From Buddleja alternifolia (taxonomy: Eukaryota; Streptophyta; Magnoliopsida; Lamiales; Scrophulariaceae), in NCBI GenBank assembly GCA_019426215.1, contig CM033400.1, forward strand, positions 21,684,568 to 21,748,567: a DNA stretch of 64,000 nt, given 5' to 3'. Positions 20,483 through 30,255 of the stretch are shown piece by piece. Numbering within the stretch: the first letter of the stretch is position 1; each line of letters opens with the position of its first letter. The notes under the pieces are model-generated. The model ran no database searches. It was not told the origin of the DNA and was given only the letters and a program-made list of their open reading frames with translations. A program made the position numbers and the translations under genes.

Positions 20483-22399
20483 TGACACGCTAAAAGCTAA
20501 CGTGCTATAATAGCAAGTGCACTAGTCGTGTGTAGTAATAAAAGTGGACGAGAAGTCCGGATTGTCGAACCACAAGGACTTGAATTCTAGTTTAAGATTT
20601 TATAACAACAAAGATCAAAACAATAAAGGTAAAATGAGTGTGAAATGCGTAAGATAAGAACAAGGTTGAACAAATGATTTAAAACAAAATAGAAAGGGAG
20701 ACTAAGGCACATGCTAGGTTCAAATTGATCAATTATACTTATAAAGATTCTCGTTGAAGGATTACGCTTATATTGTTATGGTGAGAGCTCCGAGGGTAGA
20801 GAATAACCGATGTCTCGCGTATAAACTCCTATGCTTAGATCGTGATTTCCCAAATATTCCTATCCGGAAATCTAACCACTAAACATGCATTAACGTACTA
20901 GAGTTCACTCGATTTGAATCGAACAACTTCACACGGGAATCTTTACCTATGTCTAGGGCAATTCCTCATTAGTTACGGGTCATGATGTGAATTTCTTGCA
21001 CCCTAAGTCAATTTTCTCCCGAAATATTAACCTAGGCATAAGATTCTAACATATAGTGATCAAGTATATGCAAGATAGACAAAAACACAATTCACATCAC
21101 ATAACAATATAAGTATAACCTCAACAATCATCTATTATAAGCATATATCACAATTTGACCTTACATGGCCTTAGTCTTATGAATTTAGTTCATGATAGAT
21201 ATTATGAAAAACAATAATGAATAAATACACATGTTCATAGACATGAATGATATGAAAAGGCTATAAAAACTCCCTCTAATGTGATAGATGATGGCCCCTT
21301 GATTGGAGCTTCAATTCCTAGCTTTCTCCTCTTAGAATGATGAAGAATGGTGATGAATGAAGCTTGAGGACTGATTCCTCCTCCTCCTCTCCTCCAAGAA
21401 TCTGAAATTGATAGTGAATGATGAAGAGTATGGGTTCCCCCTCCTTTTATAGCCAAAAATTCCACTAAAGTATGCATTAAGAATTCCTATTAAAGTTCCC
21501 CAATGAGAATTCCACCTAAGGTGATGCTTAAAGTTTGGCTTTTAAGATTCCAACCAGCTAAAAAATGTTGAACTTTCGGCCATTAAGAATTCCACCAAGC
21601 CTAACCATGTGAAAACTTCAACAAAACACATGTATGCTGCCATTTTCTTGCTTTCCAGCGCAGTCTTAGTATTTTCCTCATAAACTTCTCCAAAGATCTC
21701 CAAATTAGATGCTTCAAGTCCCCATGTTTAGATAAAACGTAGATCTACAACTTTGCAGAAGGACATTTTGTCCAATTCGGTCTCTAAGTATACCTAAATT
21801 ACGTTTCAACATGGAGGTTGTTTCTGATTTGGCGCCCATAAAGTAAATCTACCAAGAAACACACTTATGACAACCCCTCAACACATGTGATGAATTATGG
21901 CCAAAAGTGATTCTTACTCATCATATAATGCTGGAATTTAGGCTGAAAAAGGAGTAACATTCGGACTATCCATGCCTAGGCATGACTAGAAGGGCGTTGG
22001 GGCGTATCCTGGCACATGTACTTCTCTGTTCGGCGCAGCAATCGTATTTCCTTCACAATTATCTCTATAGACCTCCGATTTGGATGTTTCAAGTTCCCAT
22101 TTGAAGCTAAGACATTCATCTAAAACTTTGTAGAAGGAAACTTTGTCTAAGTCGGTCTCGAAATGTACGGAATTATCGCTCGAATGTGGTAGGAGATGCA
22201 TAAATCGCCTAGGTGTTGAAAAACATGCTTGAACTTGTTTTGTACATCGTTTTTCTTCCCTTTTCTTCATGTATTCTCATTTATTACCTGTATTCACTTA
22301 ACACACCTATTAAATGCAAATGTGACATGATTTAAGCAATAAGTGAATCCAAATCATAAGAATTACGGTCTTAAAAACACGTAAAAACACCTCTTATCA
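20483..22399 (-). repeat. Solo Athila LTR, 1917 bp, inside Copia-1 pol
   Basis: Starts TGACACGCTAAAAGCTAACG and ends ACACCTCTTATCA, as in the Athila-1 LTRs. Exact TSD TGTAC at 20478-20482 and 22400-22404. Copia-1 pol continues in register on both sides. It holds the palindromic word CATGCCTAGGCATG near 21973, at the LTR position where Athila-1 has CGCCTAGGCG. A minus frame at 22270-21986 and others inside are not genes. Confidence 0.93.
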
Positions 22400-22404
22400 T
22401 GTAC

Positions 22405-22585
22405 TCCATGTCTCATGGGAAGAAACCCTTTCTTAGAATTATCCACCCTAAATCTCTTTAGGTCCTTTTATAAGTAAAGGGCTTGGGATAGACCTATCAT
22501 TCTATTCGTTCTATCTTTATAGATACGAATTCCTAGAATGTAAATTGCTTCTCCCAAGTCTTTCATGGAAAACGTGCTCGAAAGC
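22405..22585 (-). pseudogene. Copia-1 RT fragment between two insertions
   Basis: About 180 bp of copia reverse transcriptase on the minus strand. From 22575 it reads a degenerate FSMKDLGEAIYILGIRIY-type stretch and ends with MRHGVHLSKS at the solo-LTR target site, which then continues at 20477. The catalytic YVDD region should lie just upstream but is absent: the sequence to the right is the Athila-2 insertion, and where Copia-1 resumes (28060) it is already at the end of the integrase. Roughly 700 bp or more of pol was therefore lost. Confidence 0.8.
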
Positions 22586-24124
22586 TAATAGGAGTCATTT
22601 TTATGTATTTTTAAGCCCCTTGCGTTTATGTTTTAGGTTTATTTATCGCTTGATTTTGTCACTTGTGAGTGTAATTCGTGCGTTGAGTGATTACAGACCT
22701 TATGTGGATACAATCGAAGAAAGGGCAAAAAAAATGACGTATAAAACAAGTTTAGGCCAATATGTTTTGCACCTCCACGCCCAAGCACAGCCATAATCAC
22801 TCCTCGGCACCCAAACAAGCAAGAAATAAGCTGGAGTTATGCAGAAGGGCGCCAAATTCGCCACACCTGCATGTTTGAGCGCCATTCCTATATGTTTAGA
22901 AACCGAATTTAATGAAGTATCCTTCTACAAAGTTGTAGAACTATGTCTTATATTTATGTGGGAACTTGTATCATTCAAATTGGAGGTATGTCGAGAACGT
23001 TATGTAGAAAACACGATTGCTGCGCTAAAAAGTAAGAAAACTGTTCAGACTTCGGACCGTCCCTGCAACTACTTCCCCAAGCCACTTAGGCCATCTGGAT
23101 CGTGCCTAGGCACCATTTGGGTCATGCTTGGGCGCCGATACATCTGTTTTGAAGGTATAAAGGACAAAAATGAAGGAAAAGAAGTTAGGTTCGGATTTTG
23201 GTTCGAAATCTGGGTTTTTGGAAGCATTTTCTTGGATTTGAGCCATACTTTCACCATCTTTAAAGGGCAAGAAGGGGGATTTAGCTAGAGATAGAAGCTC
23301 CAAGCAAGGATTCATCATCAATCAAGCCTTACAGAGTTTTAGTTGCTTTCATTACACTTTTATGTTCATAACTATGTATATGATTACTTTGGATCTTCTT
23401 AAGCTATTGATGATGAGCTAATTTTGTAGAACTAGGGCCATGCGAAGGCCGAATTTATGAGTTCATATATATGAAGTGATCTTTCGTATTAATTCTACTA
23501 TTGCTTTGTGTGTTAATTTTATGTTTTTATTCCAATCATATGCTTGATCATCATATGACTGCTATTTTGCCTAGTCCATTCATTCGAGAGAATATAGGTT
23601 AGGGTTTATAGGAATTAACACATCATCCGTAAAAAATGAGGAATTGCCCTTAGAGATAGGTAGAGATTCCCGCATGTTGTTGGCTGGATTTATCCGGGGA
23701 ATTTCTAGAACATAAATGCGTGGTTATTGATTAGATTCTCGGATAGATATATTTAGAGAACCGTCAATTAATCATAGGATTATTATAGCCGAGACATCGG
23801 GTAATAATTAATTAAGAAATTTCCACCAAAGCAATAGGAGTCTAATAATTCGAAGAGTATTTCATATATATTGACGAGTAAATACGGTTGTAGCATGTGC
23901 CTTAGTCGCTTTATCATATGTGAGGTTTAATCCGTAGCTCGTTTCCTCTTTTGTTCTTCATTTGTTCAATCAACTACTTGCACTTTAGTTTTGTTTGTTT
24001 TCTTGAATCATAAACTAAAATAGCTAGTCCTTGAGGTTCGAAAACCTGGACTTAGCCCATTTCTATCACTACACACGACTAGTATACTTGCTATAAAAGC
24101 ACGTTAGGAGGTTCTAGCGTGTTA
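22586..24124 (+). repeat. Athila-2 5' LTR
   Basis: Starts TAATAGGAGTCATTTTTATG (the family start is TGATAAGAGGCATTTTTACG, so the terminal TG is mutated) and ends GCGTGTTA instead of GCGTGTCA. It contains the family blocks GCGTTTATGTTTTAGGTTTATTTATCGC and GGCCATGCGAAGGCC. A 149-codon frame at 22839-23288 is LTR sequence and not a recognised gene. The primer site follows six bases downstream. Confidence 0.9.
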
Positions 24125-24130
24125 AGTTTT

Positions 24131-24148
24131 TGGCGCCGTTGCCGGCGA
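24131..24148 (+). promoter_or_regulatory. Athila-2 primer binding site
   Basis: TGGCGCCGTTGCCGGCGA, one base away from the TGGCGCCGTTGCCGGGGA core of Athila elements, where a tRNA (usually quoted as tRNA-Asp) primes minus-strand DNA synthesis. Confidence 0.88.
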
Positions 24149-24288
24149 CTTGTTTCTTTTAGTTTTTGATTTACTTTTACGCCTTCATAATTCTTAGTTT
24201 TTCATTTATTTCTAGCTTTATTTTTATTTTCTTGTTATTCTAATTTTGTTTCTTTTGTTTTCTTTATAGGTTTGTTCGTGGTGCCTGA

Positions 24289-24615
24289 CCCGCTCGTTTA
24301 ATGAGCCTTTACTTGATTTTGAGCTCGAAATTGAACTTGTTCTCCAGGCTAGTAGACAAGTTCGAGAGATAGCAGACAATATCTATTGACCAAATCCGAA
24401 TGCACGTTTCCCGGATATGAATTTCCCGGAGAATCGGGAGTGGTTACAAGGCATTCTCCAAGCTATGCAACCGTCTCCTTCTCAACAACTTTCGTCGGTC
24501 TGGGGTAGTCTACCACCGAGGGTCCACACCATACAAGAAAATATCATTTGTCCCCGACTCTGGAAGAACGATAATAGGTTCGACAACTCATACACGACTT
24601 ACAACTCACATTAGA
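24289..24615 (+). pseudogene. Athila-2 gag N-terminal fragment
   Basis: The frame from 24417 reads MNFPENREWLQGILQAMQ then LPPRVHTIQENIICP, aligning with residues of the Athila-1 gag (MNSPETREWLQGVLQAMQ ... LPPRVHTIPG). The part before it (24289-24400) matches the earlier residues with stops (FEPEIERVLRTSRR-like region). After PRL the match to gag ends abruptly, so the Retrotrans_gag core, protease and RT are missing. This is a broken structural protein gene. Confidence 0.85.
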
Positions 24616-24619
24616 TGAT

Positions 24620-25120
24620 TTGGATCAGCAGAAAAATATGAAATTAGTATGCAAAGCCATTGATGCTTTGTATGAAGGACCGATTAAAGAGGCTCTAATG
24701 ATTGTTGAGGAAATAAAAAATGAGAGTACTTCTGTTAAGGTTTCATCGCCTCAGCGTCACACACAAAACGTTCAAGCGTCCAAGGCAGAATCTCCAAACT
24801 ATGAAAAATCCACTCCTATTCCTTCTCCTGCGATACCCGACCCCATTTTTCTTGAAGAATTGATATGAAAGAAGCTGAAGTTGAAGGAAAGGACATACAA
24901 GTGTTTACCAGAAGCTTCCTTAGTATCTTCTCCCCTCTCCACGGGTATAGAGGTAATTAATGCCCATGATGGTAAGTTTCCCTCTAGTGTAGGAGATGAC
25001 ATGGTTATTTGTGATAACTATGAGATTTTAAAGTATCCAGTTGATTCTACATTATCTTTACGCATTGATGCTTTTGATCTTTTTAGTGTTGGAGCTTTTT
25101 CAGGAAAGAAGAACCAATAA
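24620..25120 (+). pseudogene. Athila-2 internal frames, protease-side remnant
   Basis: Two overlapping frames. 24620-24868 (82 residues, MDQQKNMKLVCKAIDALYEG) has no counterpart in Athila-1 that I recognise. 24881-25120 ends with DDMVICDNYEILKYPVDSTL and RIDAFDLF, which aligns with the Athila-1 pol segment DDKVTFDVYKVLKHPIDHDS...RIDTFDHL just downstream of the protease. So a gag-to-post-protease deletion joins these parts. A slightly altered continuation runs to about 25120. Nothing here can be functional pol. Confidence 0.6.
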
Positions 25121-27069
25121 TCTCCCCAAGTCCTACATCACAAACTCCAAGTTTATCACTTCGATGGGTGAAGGAAAAAGAGCTGTTATCCATAGCTTGG
25201 AAAATAGTCCATATCATCACCCGACACATGGGGAAGAAAGGATGATAAGGGTGTTGATAGACTTTAAACAAATTTTTGAGTGGATGATTTCTTGGTCCCT
25301 ACTCAAGCTACTTCTCACAAACACCGGGCCATGTTTCATTCTTGATTGGAGAGGAAACAAAGCATTCATACGTCATCATCCTTGAGCCGACCCAATAAAG
25401 TCAAGCTAATGACTTTAAAAGAGCGCTTCTTGGGAGGCAACCCAAGTTTGTAAGTTTTGTTTCCTTTTTGCTTTCGTTTTTATCTTGTGTAGTTTTGTTT
25501 CTTTATGTCATGTTAAAGCATGCACTTTTGGCATGCTTATCTTTGAGTCTTGATGGTTTTGTATTGTGAGTACATGACATGAAGTAGACGAGTTTTGCTT
25601 TGGAGAATTTTTCATTGCAGATTTGAGGTTGGAGCAGATTTCACATGATTAAGGTTTGCTTTTTAGCACCCTTGTTGTAAGTACTCTCGTTTACCCCCTT
25701 TTGAGTGTGTATGATTGAGTCAACATTGAGAGCAGTGTTGGGTTTAAGTTTGGGGGGGAGGGGGTTATGAGTAGTTCTTATTGATTTTATATGTCGTGTG
25801 ATCTTGTTTTTAGCTCAAGTTTGGGGGAACCGTTGCTAATGCATGTATTTTGTTATAATTTTTTGAGAAAAATCAATCATAACAAAATTTTGTTCTAGGA
25901 TATTAGCTTGCCAATTTGTGAAATTAGACTTGAGAACTCATGACAATGGTGTAATATCTTGTATGTTTCTATTAGTGGTCTAAAATAAAAATTACACATT
26001 TTGATTATGCTCATTTCAACCTTAGTTGAGAGTCAATCTTCCTTAGATGATACGCGTTGCACATAAGTCGAAGGTATAGGGATTGAAAAGGGTTCCCCAT
26101 CCCAAGAAATGTGAGGAGCATCCTCGGATATATTAACCTAGATTTTTCATGTTGTTTTGAGATGATTAGTTGCTTATGGGTTCATAATTGTGTTAAATGA
26201 ATAAATGATTGAGATGAGATTGGTATGACCTCGAAAATTCGGTCTGGCCAACAAGTATTTGAGCTCACCAAAGCACCACTGCCTATATACTATACTCATT
26301 GAGCTAATTTGAGCTTTGCTCAAGCCAACCGGGAATGAGTTGCATAAAAGGGCTCATTCTATTTCGTGGCCTTTGCCACTCGGGTGATTAAGTTCGTAGA
26401 AGTGTCTTAACACTTAGTACCCTAAAATAGTCCAGTTTGGGAGTTGTTGACCCAAAGCCCATTACATGGGTGGTTAAGAAGATTTAAAGGGGTAGAACAT
26501 CACATGAGGCCTTATGTTGTTATAAGCTTAAATCATTACAAAGCATGAAATGTCAATTTAAAGTGAATGGAAATGTGCACAATTATGACCTTAAAATTGC
26601 CTATGATTCGATAAGCTTTATGATGTATCGAAAGTTGGTAGATATGTGGAATGTTTCCGAGCATGGTAGGAATGCCTTTCGATCATAATGCCCTAGATCT
26701 TATCCCACTACAACCTTTGGAAATTGGTTCGATTCTAGGTGTTGAATGAGCATTGTCTTCATTTGTGTACATATTGTTGAGCTTTATTGTCACTTGATTC
26801 ATGCCATTGCATCATAATTCATATTTCAAGTTGTCTCGGTTGGTTTGAGCTTAACATCCTTCAATTTTGTGGGTATATCGCATGCAAATCCTCACGAGAC
26901 TATAACTCGTCTTTTGAGGTAACTCAAGGGTTCAGAGGCTTGTTGCACATGCTAAGTGCAACCGTTTACTACACGAAAATGAGTTAGTTAGTTGTTTTTG
27001 TTTCTCCCTTTGTTCGATGATGTTTCATGTATCTTTTGGCTCTTATTGCTCGTGGTCGAGCAATTGATA
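25121..27069 (+). other. Athila-2 3' non-coding region
   Basis: No gene. It corresponds to the Athila-1 3' region: a block around 26869-26930 (GGGTATATCGCATGCAAATC, then CTCACGAGACTATAACTCGTC) matches the complement of 34262-34320. A G-run (TTTGGGGGGGAGGGGG, 25750-25765) and TTTGGGGGAACC (25822) are extra polypurine tracts typical of this family. There is no ORF3, which Athila-1 has at the equivalent place. Confidence 0.75.
25401..25446 (+). promoter_or_regulatory. Conserved post-pol hairpin block (Athila-2 copy)
   Basis: GCTAATGACTTTAAA, then AGCGCTTCTTGGGAGGCAAC and CCAAG. The end CTTGGG-AGGCAA-CCCAAG is a perfect 6-bp stem with a 6-base loop. The same block lies just after pol in Athila-1 (38029-38076, complement) and in Athila-3 (61856-61903, complement). 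It is non-coding in all three. The function is unknown to me; a signal for ORF3 expression, RNA export or packaging is possible. Confidence 0.75.
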
Positions 27070-27080
27070 AGTTTGGGGGG
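27070..27080 (+). promoter_or_regulatory. Athila-2 polypurine tract
   Basis: AAGTTTGGGGGG ends one base before the 3' LTR start (TGATAAG at 27082). It is the plus-strand primer site expected at this position. Confidence 0.8.
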
Positions 27081-27081
27081 T

Positions 27082-28059
27082 TGATAAGTTTAGGTTCATT
27101 TATCGCTTGATTTTGTCACTTGTGCGTTTAATTCGTTGTTAAGTGATTTCAGGCCTTAAGTGGATACAATCGAAGAAAGGGAAAAAAATGACCTATAAAA
27201 CAATTTTAGGCCAAGATGTTTTATAGCTCCACGCCCAAGGACAACCATAATCACACCTGGGCTCCCAAACAAGCAAGAAATAAGCTGGAGTTATGCAAAA
27301 TGCCGCCTTGGTGCCATTTCCCCACGCTTGGGCTCCAAATTCGCCACACCTGCCATGTTTGAGCGCCATTTTTGTACGTTTAAAAACCAAATTTGATGAA
27401 GTGTCCTTCTACAATAGCTATGTCTTATCTTCACGTGGGAACTTGAATCATTCAAATCGGAGGTCTGTGGAGAAAGTTATGAAGAAAACAAGATTGCTGC
27501 GCTGAAAAGCAGGAAAACGGTTCAGACTACGGACCGTCGCGCTTCTTCAGCTGCGCCTAGGCTCCCCACAAATTCTTCCCCAAGTCACTTAGGACGCTTG
27601 GACCGCGCCTAGGCACCATTTGGGTCATGCTTAGGTGCTGATACAGCTGTTTTGAAGGTATAAAGGCGAAAAATAGAAGGAAAAAAAGTGGGGTTCCGAT
27701 TTTGGTTCGAAATCTGCGTTTGTGGAAGCATTTTCTTGGATTTGAGCCATCCTTTCACCATCTTTGAAGGGCAAGAAGGGGGATTTAGCTAGAGATTGAA
27801 GCTCCAAGCAATGATTCATTATCAATCAAGCCTTAGGGAGTTTAACTTGCCTTCATTACACTTTTATGTTCATAATTATGTATATGATTACTTTAGATCT
27901 TCTTAAGCTATTGATGATGAGCTAATTTTGTAGAACTAAGGCCAAGCGAAGGCTGTATTGATGAGTTCATATATATGAAGTGATCTTTCGTATTCATTCT
28001 ATTATTGCTTTATTCGTTAATTTTATGCTTTTATTCCAATCATATGCTTGATCATCATC
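27082..28059 (+). repeat. Athila-2 3' LTR, truncated
   Basis: Begins TGATAAGTTTAGGTTCATTTATCGC, with about 40 bp of the usual start missing compared with the 5' LTR. It then follows the 5' LTR closely to GCTTGATCATCAT at 28059, where it stops. The last ~565 bp of the LTR are absent, and Copia-1 integrase sequence begins. The deletion also removed part of Copia-1 pol. Confidence 0.88.
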
Positions 28060-28949
28060 TCAGAAGGAGTTTCATTTTGTTCTTGTAGAACATTCTTTCT
28101 ACCTTTGCCCTCTTCGAAGATGAATTCATCTTCTAGGAAGTGGGCTTGTAGGGCCACAATGATTCTCTGATCATCTTGTGCGTAAAAGAAGAACCCCATG
28201 GAATCTTCAGGATAATCAATGAAATATCCCATGAGGGATCTTGTCTCTAATTTCTCCACTTTAGTCTTCTTGACATAAGCAGGACATCCCCAAATCTTAA
28301 TATGATTAAGACTTGGTTTCCTATTATTCCACATCTCATGTGAAGTTTTAGGAACGGATTTGGAGGGACATCTGTTCAATATATAAGCATCAGTAAGGAG
28401 CGCGTATCCCCATAACAAAACGGGTAAATCAGTGTAACTAAGCATGGAACAAACCATGTCTAACAAAGTTCGCTTCCTTCGCTCGGCTACTCCATTTAGT
28501 TGAGGAGTTGCTGGTGGTGTTAGTTGCAACATTATTCCTTGTTCTCTAAGGAATTCATCAAACTCGGCACTCATATATTCTCTTCCACGATCCGATCGCA
28601 GAGTTTTTATATTTTGCCAAGTTTGATTTTCTACCAAAGCTTTAAATTCTTTGAACCTTTCAAAGGATTCAGACTTTTGCTTCATCAGATACACTTGACC
28701 ATAGCTTGAATGATCGTCTGTGAAACTGATGAAGTAGTAGAGACCTCCACGAGCCATTTCTCCAAATGGTCCACAAACGTCGGTGTGCACTAATCCTAAG
28801 ACTTGAGTGGCTCTTTCAAAATTCCCGGTGAAGGGTGATCTAGCCATCTTGCCTAAGAGACATGATTCACATGTTGGATAGGGATCCGACCCTAGTGAGC
28901 TTGAAAGCCCATTTTTTTTCCAATTTTTGAATCTTGTGCTCTCCAACAT
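28060..28949 (-). pseudogene. Copia-1 integrase
   Basis: Ty1/copia integrase, which inserts element cDNA into host DNA. The frame from 28949 has the last zinc ligands CESC (residues 27-30), then the catalytic triad D57 (HTDVCGPF), D120 (LRSDRGREY) and E156 (NGVAERRKRTL), and PSLNHIKIWGCPAYV near 230. Catalytic residues are all present. The upstream zinc histidines lie in the previous frame (29190-28867). The C-terminus runs into Athila-2 LTR sequence at 28059, so the final residues of the frame are foreign and the RT that should follow is missing. Confidence 0.9.
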
Positions 28950-29190
28950 AGCCTAGTCTAAGATGCCACTTTAGTCTTAAATTAGCTTCTTGCCTACCGC
29001 GTTTCTTATTTACAACATTTACATCAGATGAATTACGGACATTTAAATAGTACAAACCATTAACTAAAGAAACATTGCCAACTAAATTATTTCCATAATA
29101 AATGTTGCAATTTGACTTAGAAAAACGGAATGTATATCCAATCTTAACTAAGATCGGAATAGAAATAATGTTTTTACGCCCTTTGGGCAA
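28867..29190 (-). pseudogene. Copia-1 gag-pre-integrase domain
   Basis: Open piece of 107 residues with GYTFRFSKSNCNIYYG and WHLRLGYVGEHKIQKLEK. The latter is the HLRLGH-type gag_pre-integrs motif carrying the integrase zinc histidines, although the second His is Tyr here. It overlaps the integrase frame by 83 bases in another frame, so one frameshift separates them. It follows the protease piece with one stop between. Confidence 0.85.
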
Positions 29191-29192
29191 AA

Positions 29193-29513
29193 CTAAAACA
29201 TTATCGAAAACAATAAATGTCCAGAATTCAAATATAAAGAAGTAAATCCTATCCTAGTAGCTGTGACGCTTTCCCCGCTACCTATTTTGATCATCACTTT
29301 TTCTTGGCCCAGCTTTCTACTTCTCTGCAGATCCTGTTCCAAACAACACATATGGGCACTAGCCCCTGAGTCCAGAATCCATGAAGTAGAAAAAATAGTC
29401 ATAGAAAAATTAGTTTTAAAAACAAAAAATTCCATAGCTTTTGCGCCTTTGCCTAATTTAGGACAATTCCTCTTCCAGTGGTCAAGCTCACCACACTCGA
29501 GACATCTGTCCAT
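29193..29513 (-). pseudogene. Copia-1 CCHC knuckle and protease
   Basis: Starts MDRCLECGELDHWKRNCPK, a C-x2-C-x4-H-x4-C nucleocapsid knuckle, followed by the aspartic protease active site as WILDSGASAHMC (around residue 48). The protease matures gag-pol. The piece stops shortly after, in the flap region, and the rest is in the next frame. Both key motifs are intact. It lies between gag (30255-29662) and the gag-pre-integrase domain. Confidence 0.87.
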
Positions 29514-29661
29514 TTTTTTAGGTCCTTTGCTCTTATGCCTATGTTCTGATTTTTTTGAGTTCTTGTGGATATTCGTTATTGGCTTCTCCTTTTTCCATTT
29601 CTTTGATCATCCAATGAATCATTTGTGAAATTGATAGAAGAATCCCTATTTTGATTTGTCC

Positions 29662-30255
29662 TCATTTGATCTTGTTCAATTTCAAGCTTCTTTGATATCG
29701 AAGTTCATGACGAAGTTCATTGATATCATTGATATCAAAGTTCATGACGAAGTAGTAGAAGGAGTCGGGGAGGGACTGTAGGATGAGATCAATTTGAAGA
29801 TGAAGATCCATATAGAAGTTCATTGATTTTAACTGTTCCATTAGGGTCATCATCTTGAGAACATGGTCTCCCACATCCTCATCCTCTCTCATCCTCGCTC
29901 TGAAGAGATATTTCTATATGAAATATCTTACGGTCCTACCGCGCTCTCCAAACATTTCTTCCAAGTGAAGAATTATGTCCCTAGCATTGCTCATTGCATC
30001 AGGAGAACTTTGCAGTTCATTGCACATAGAGCTTAGGATATATCCTCTAGCATTATAGTTGTCACAAGTCCAACTAAAATGAGCTAGTTGGATCTTTTCA
30101 TCCTCATTCCTCTTAGGAACAAAAGGACGATCAATCTCCAACACATACTCGATCGACTCTTCACTTAGGACATTCCTTAAGATAGTGAGCCATTCCATGC
30201 AGTTGGGTCCAATCAGAACATTTCTTTCGAGTAATTTCATAAGTGGGTTTGTCAT
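29662..30255 (-). pseudogene. Copia-1 gag
   Basis: Capsid precursor of a copia element. 30255-29914 opens MTNPLMKLLERNVLIGPNCM, the usual start of the DUF4219/UBN2-type gag (short start, then a GPN-x-W pattern with W at the next position), and has ARDIILHLEEMFGE. 29892-29662 continues with MREDEDVGDHVLKMMTLMEQL and LILQSLPDSF. The two pieces are in different frames, so one frameshift splits gag. The start at 30255 fits the family start; about 2 kb of leader lies upstream. Confidence 0.87.

Larger units (their letters stand above)
22586..28059 (+). mobile_element. Athila-2: internally deleted Athila, plus strand
   Basis: 5' LTR 22586-24124, primer site 24131-24148, a gag fragment, two short frames, a conserved post-pol block (25401-25446), non-coding 3' region, polypurine tract 27070-27080 and a truncated 3' LTR 27082-28059. 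There is no RT, integrase or RNase H: the internal part is only about 2.95 kb against about 9.7 kb in Athila-1. It is a non-autonomous or decayed derivative of the same family. Its orientation is opposite to all other gypsy elements here. Inserted in Copia-1 RT; the right junction is a deletion, so no TSD can be read. Confidence 0.88.

Noticed and set aside
22839..23288. 149-codon plus-strand frame
   Set aside because: Lies wholly in the Athila-2 5' LTR and is not open in the 3' LTR copy.
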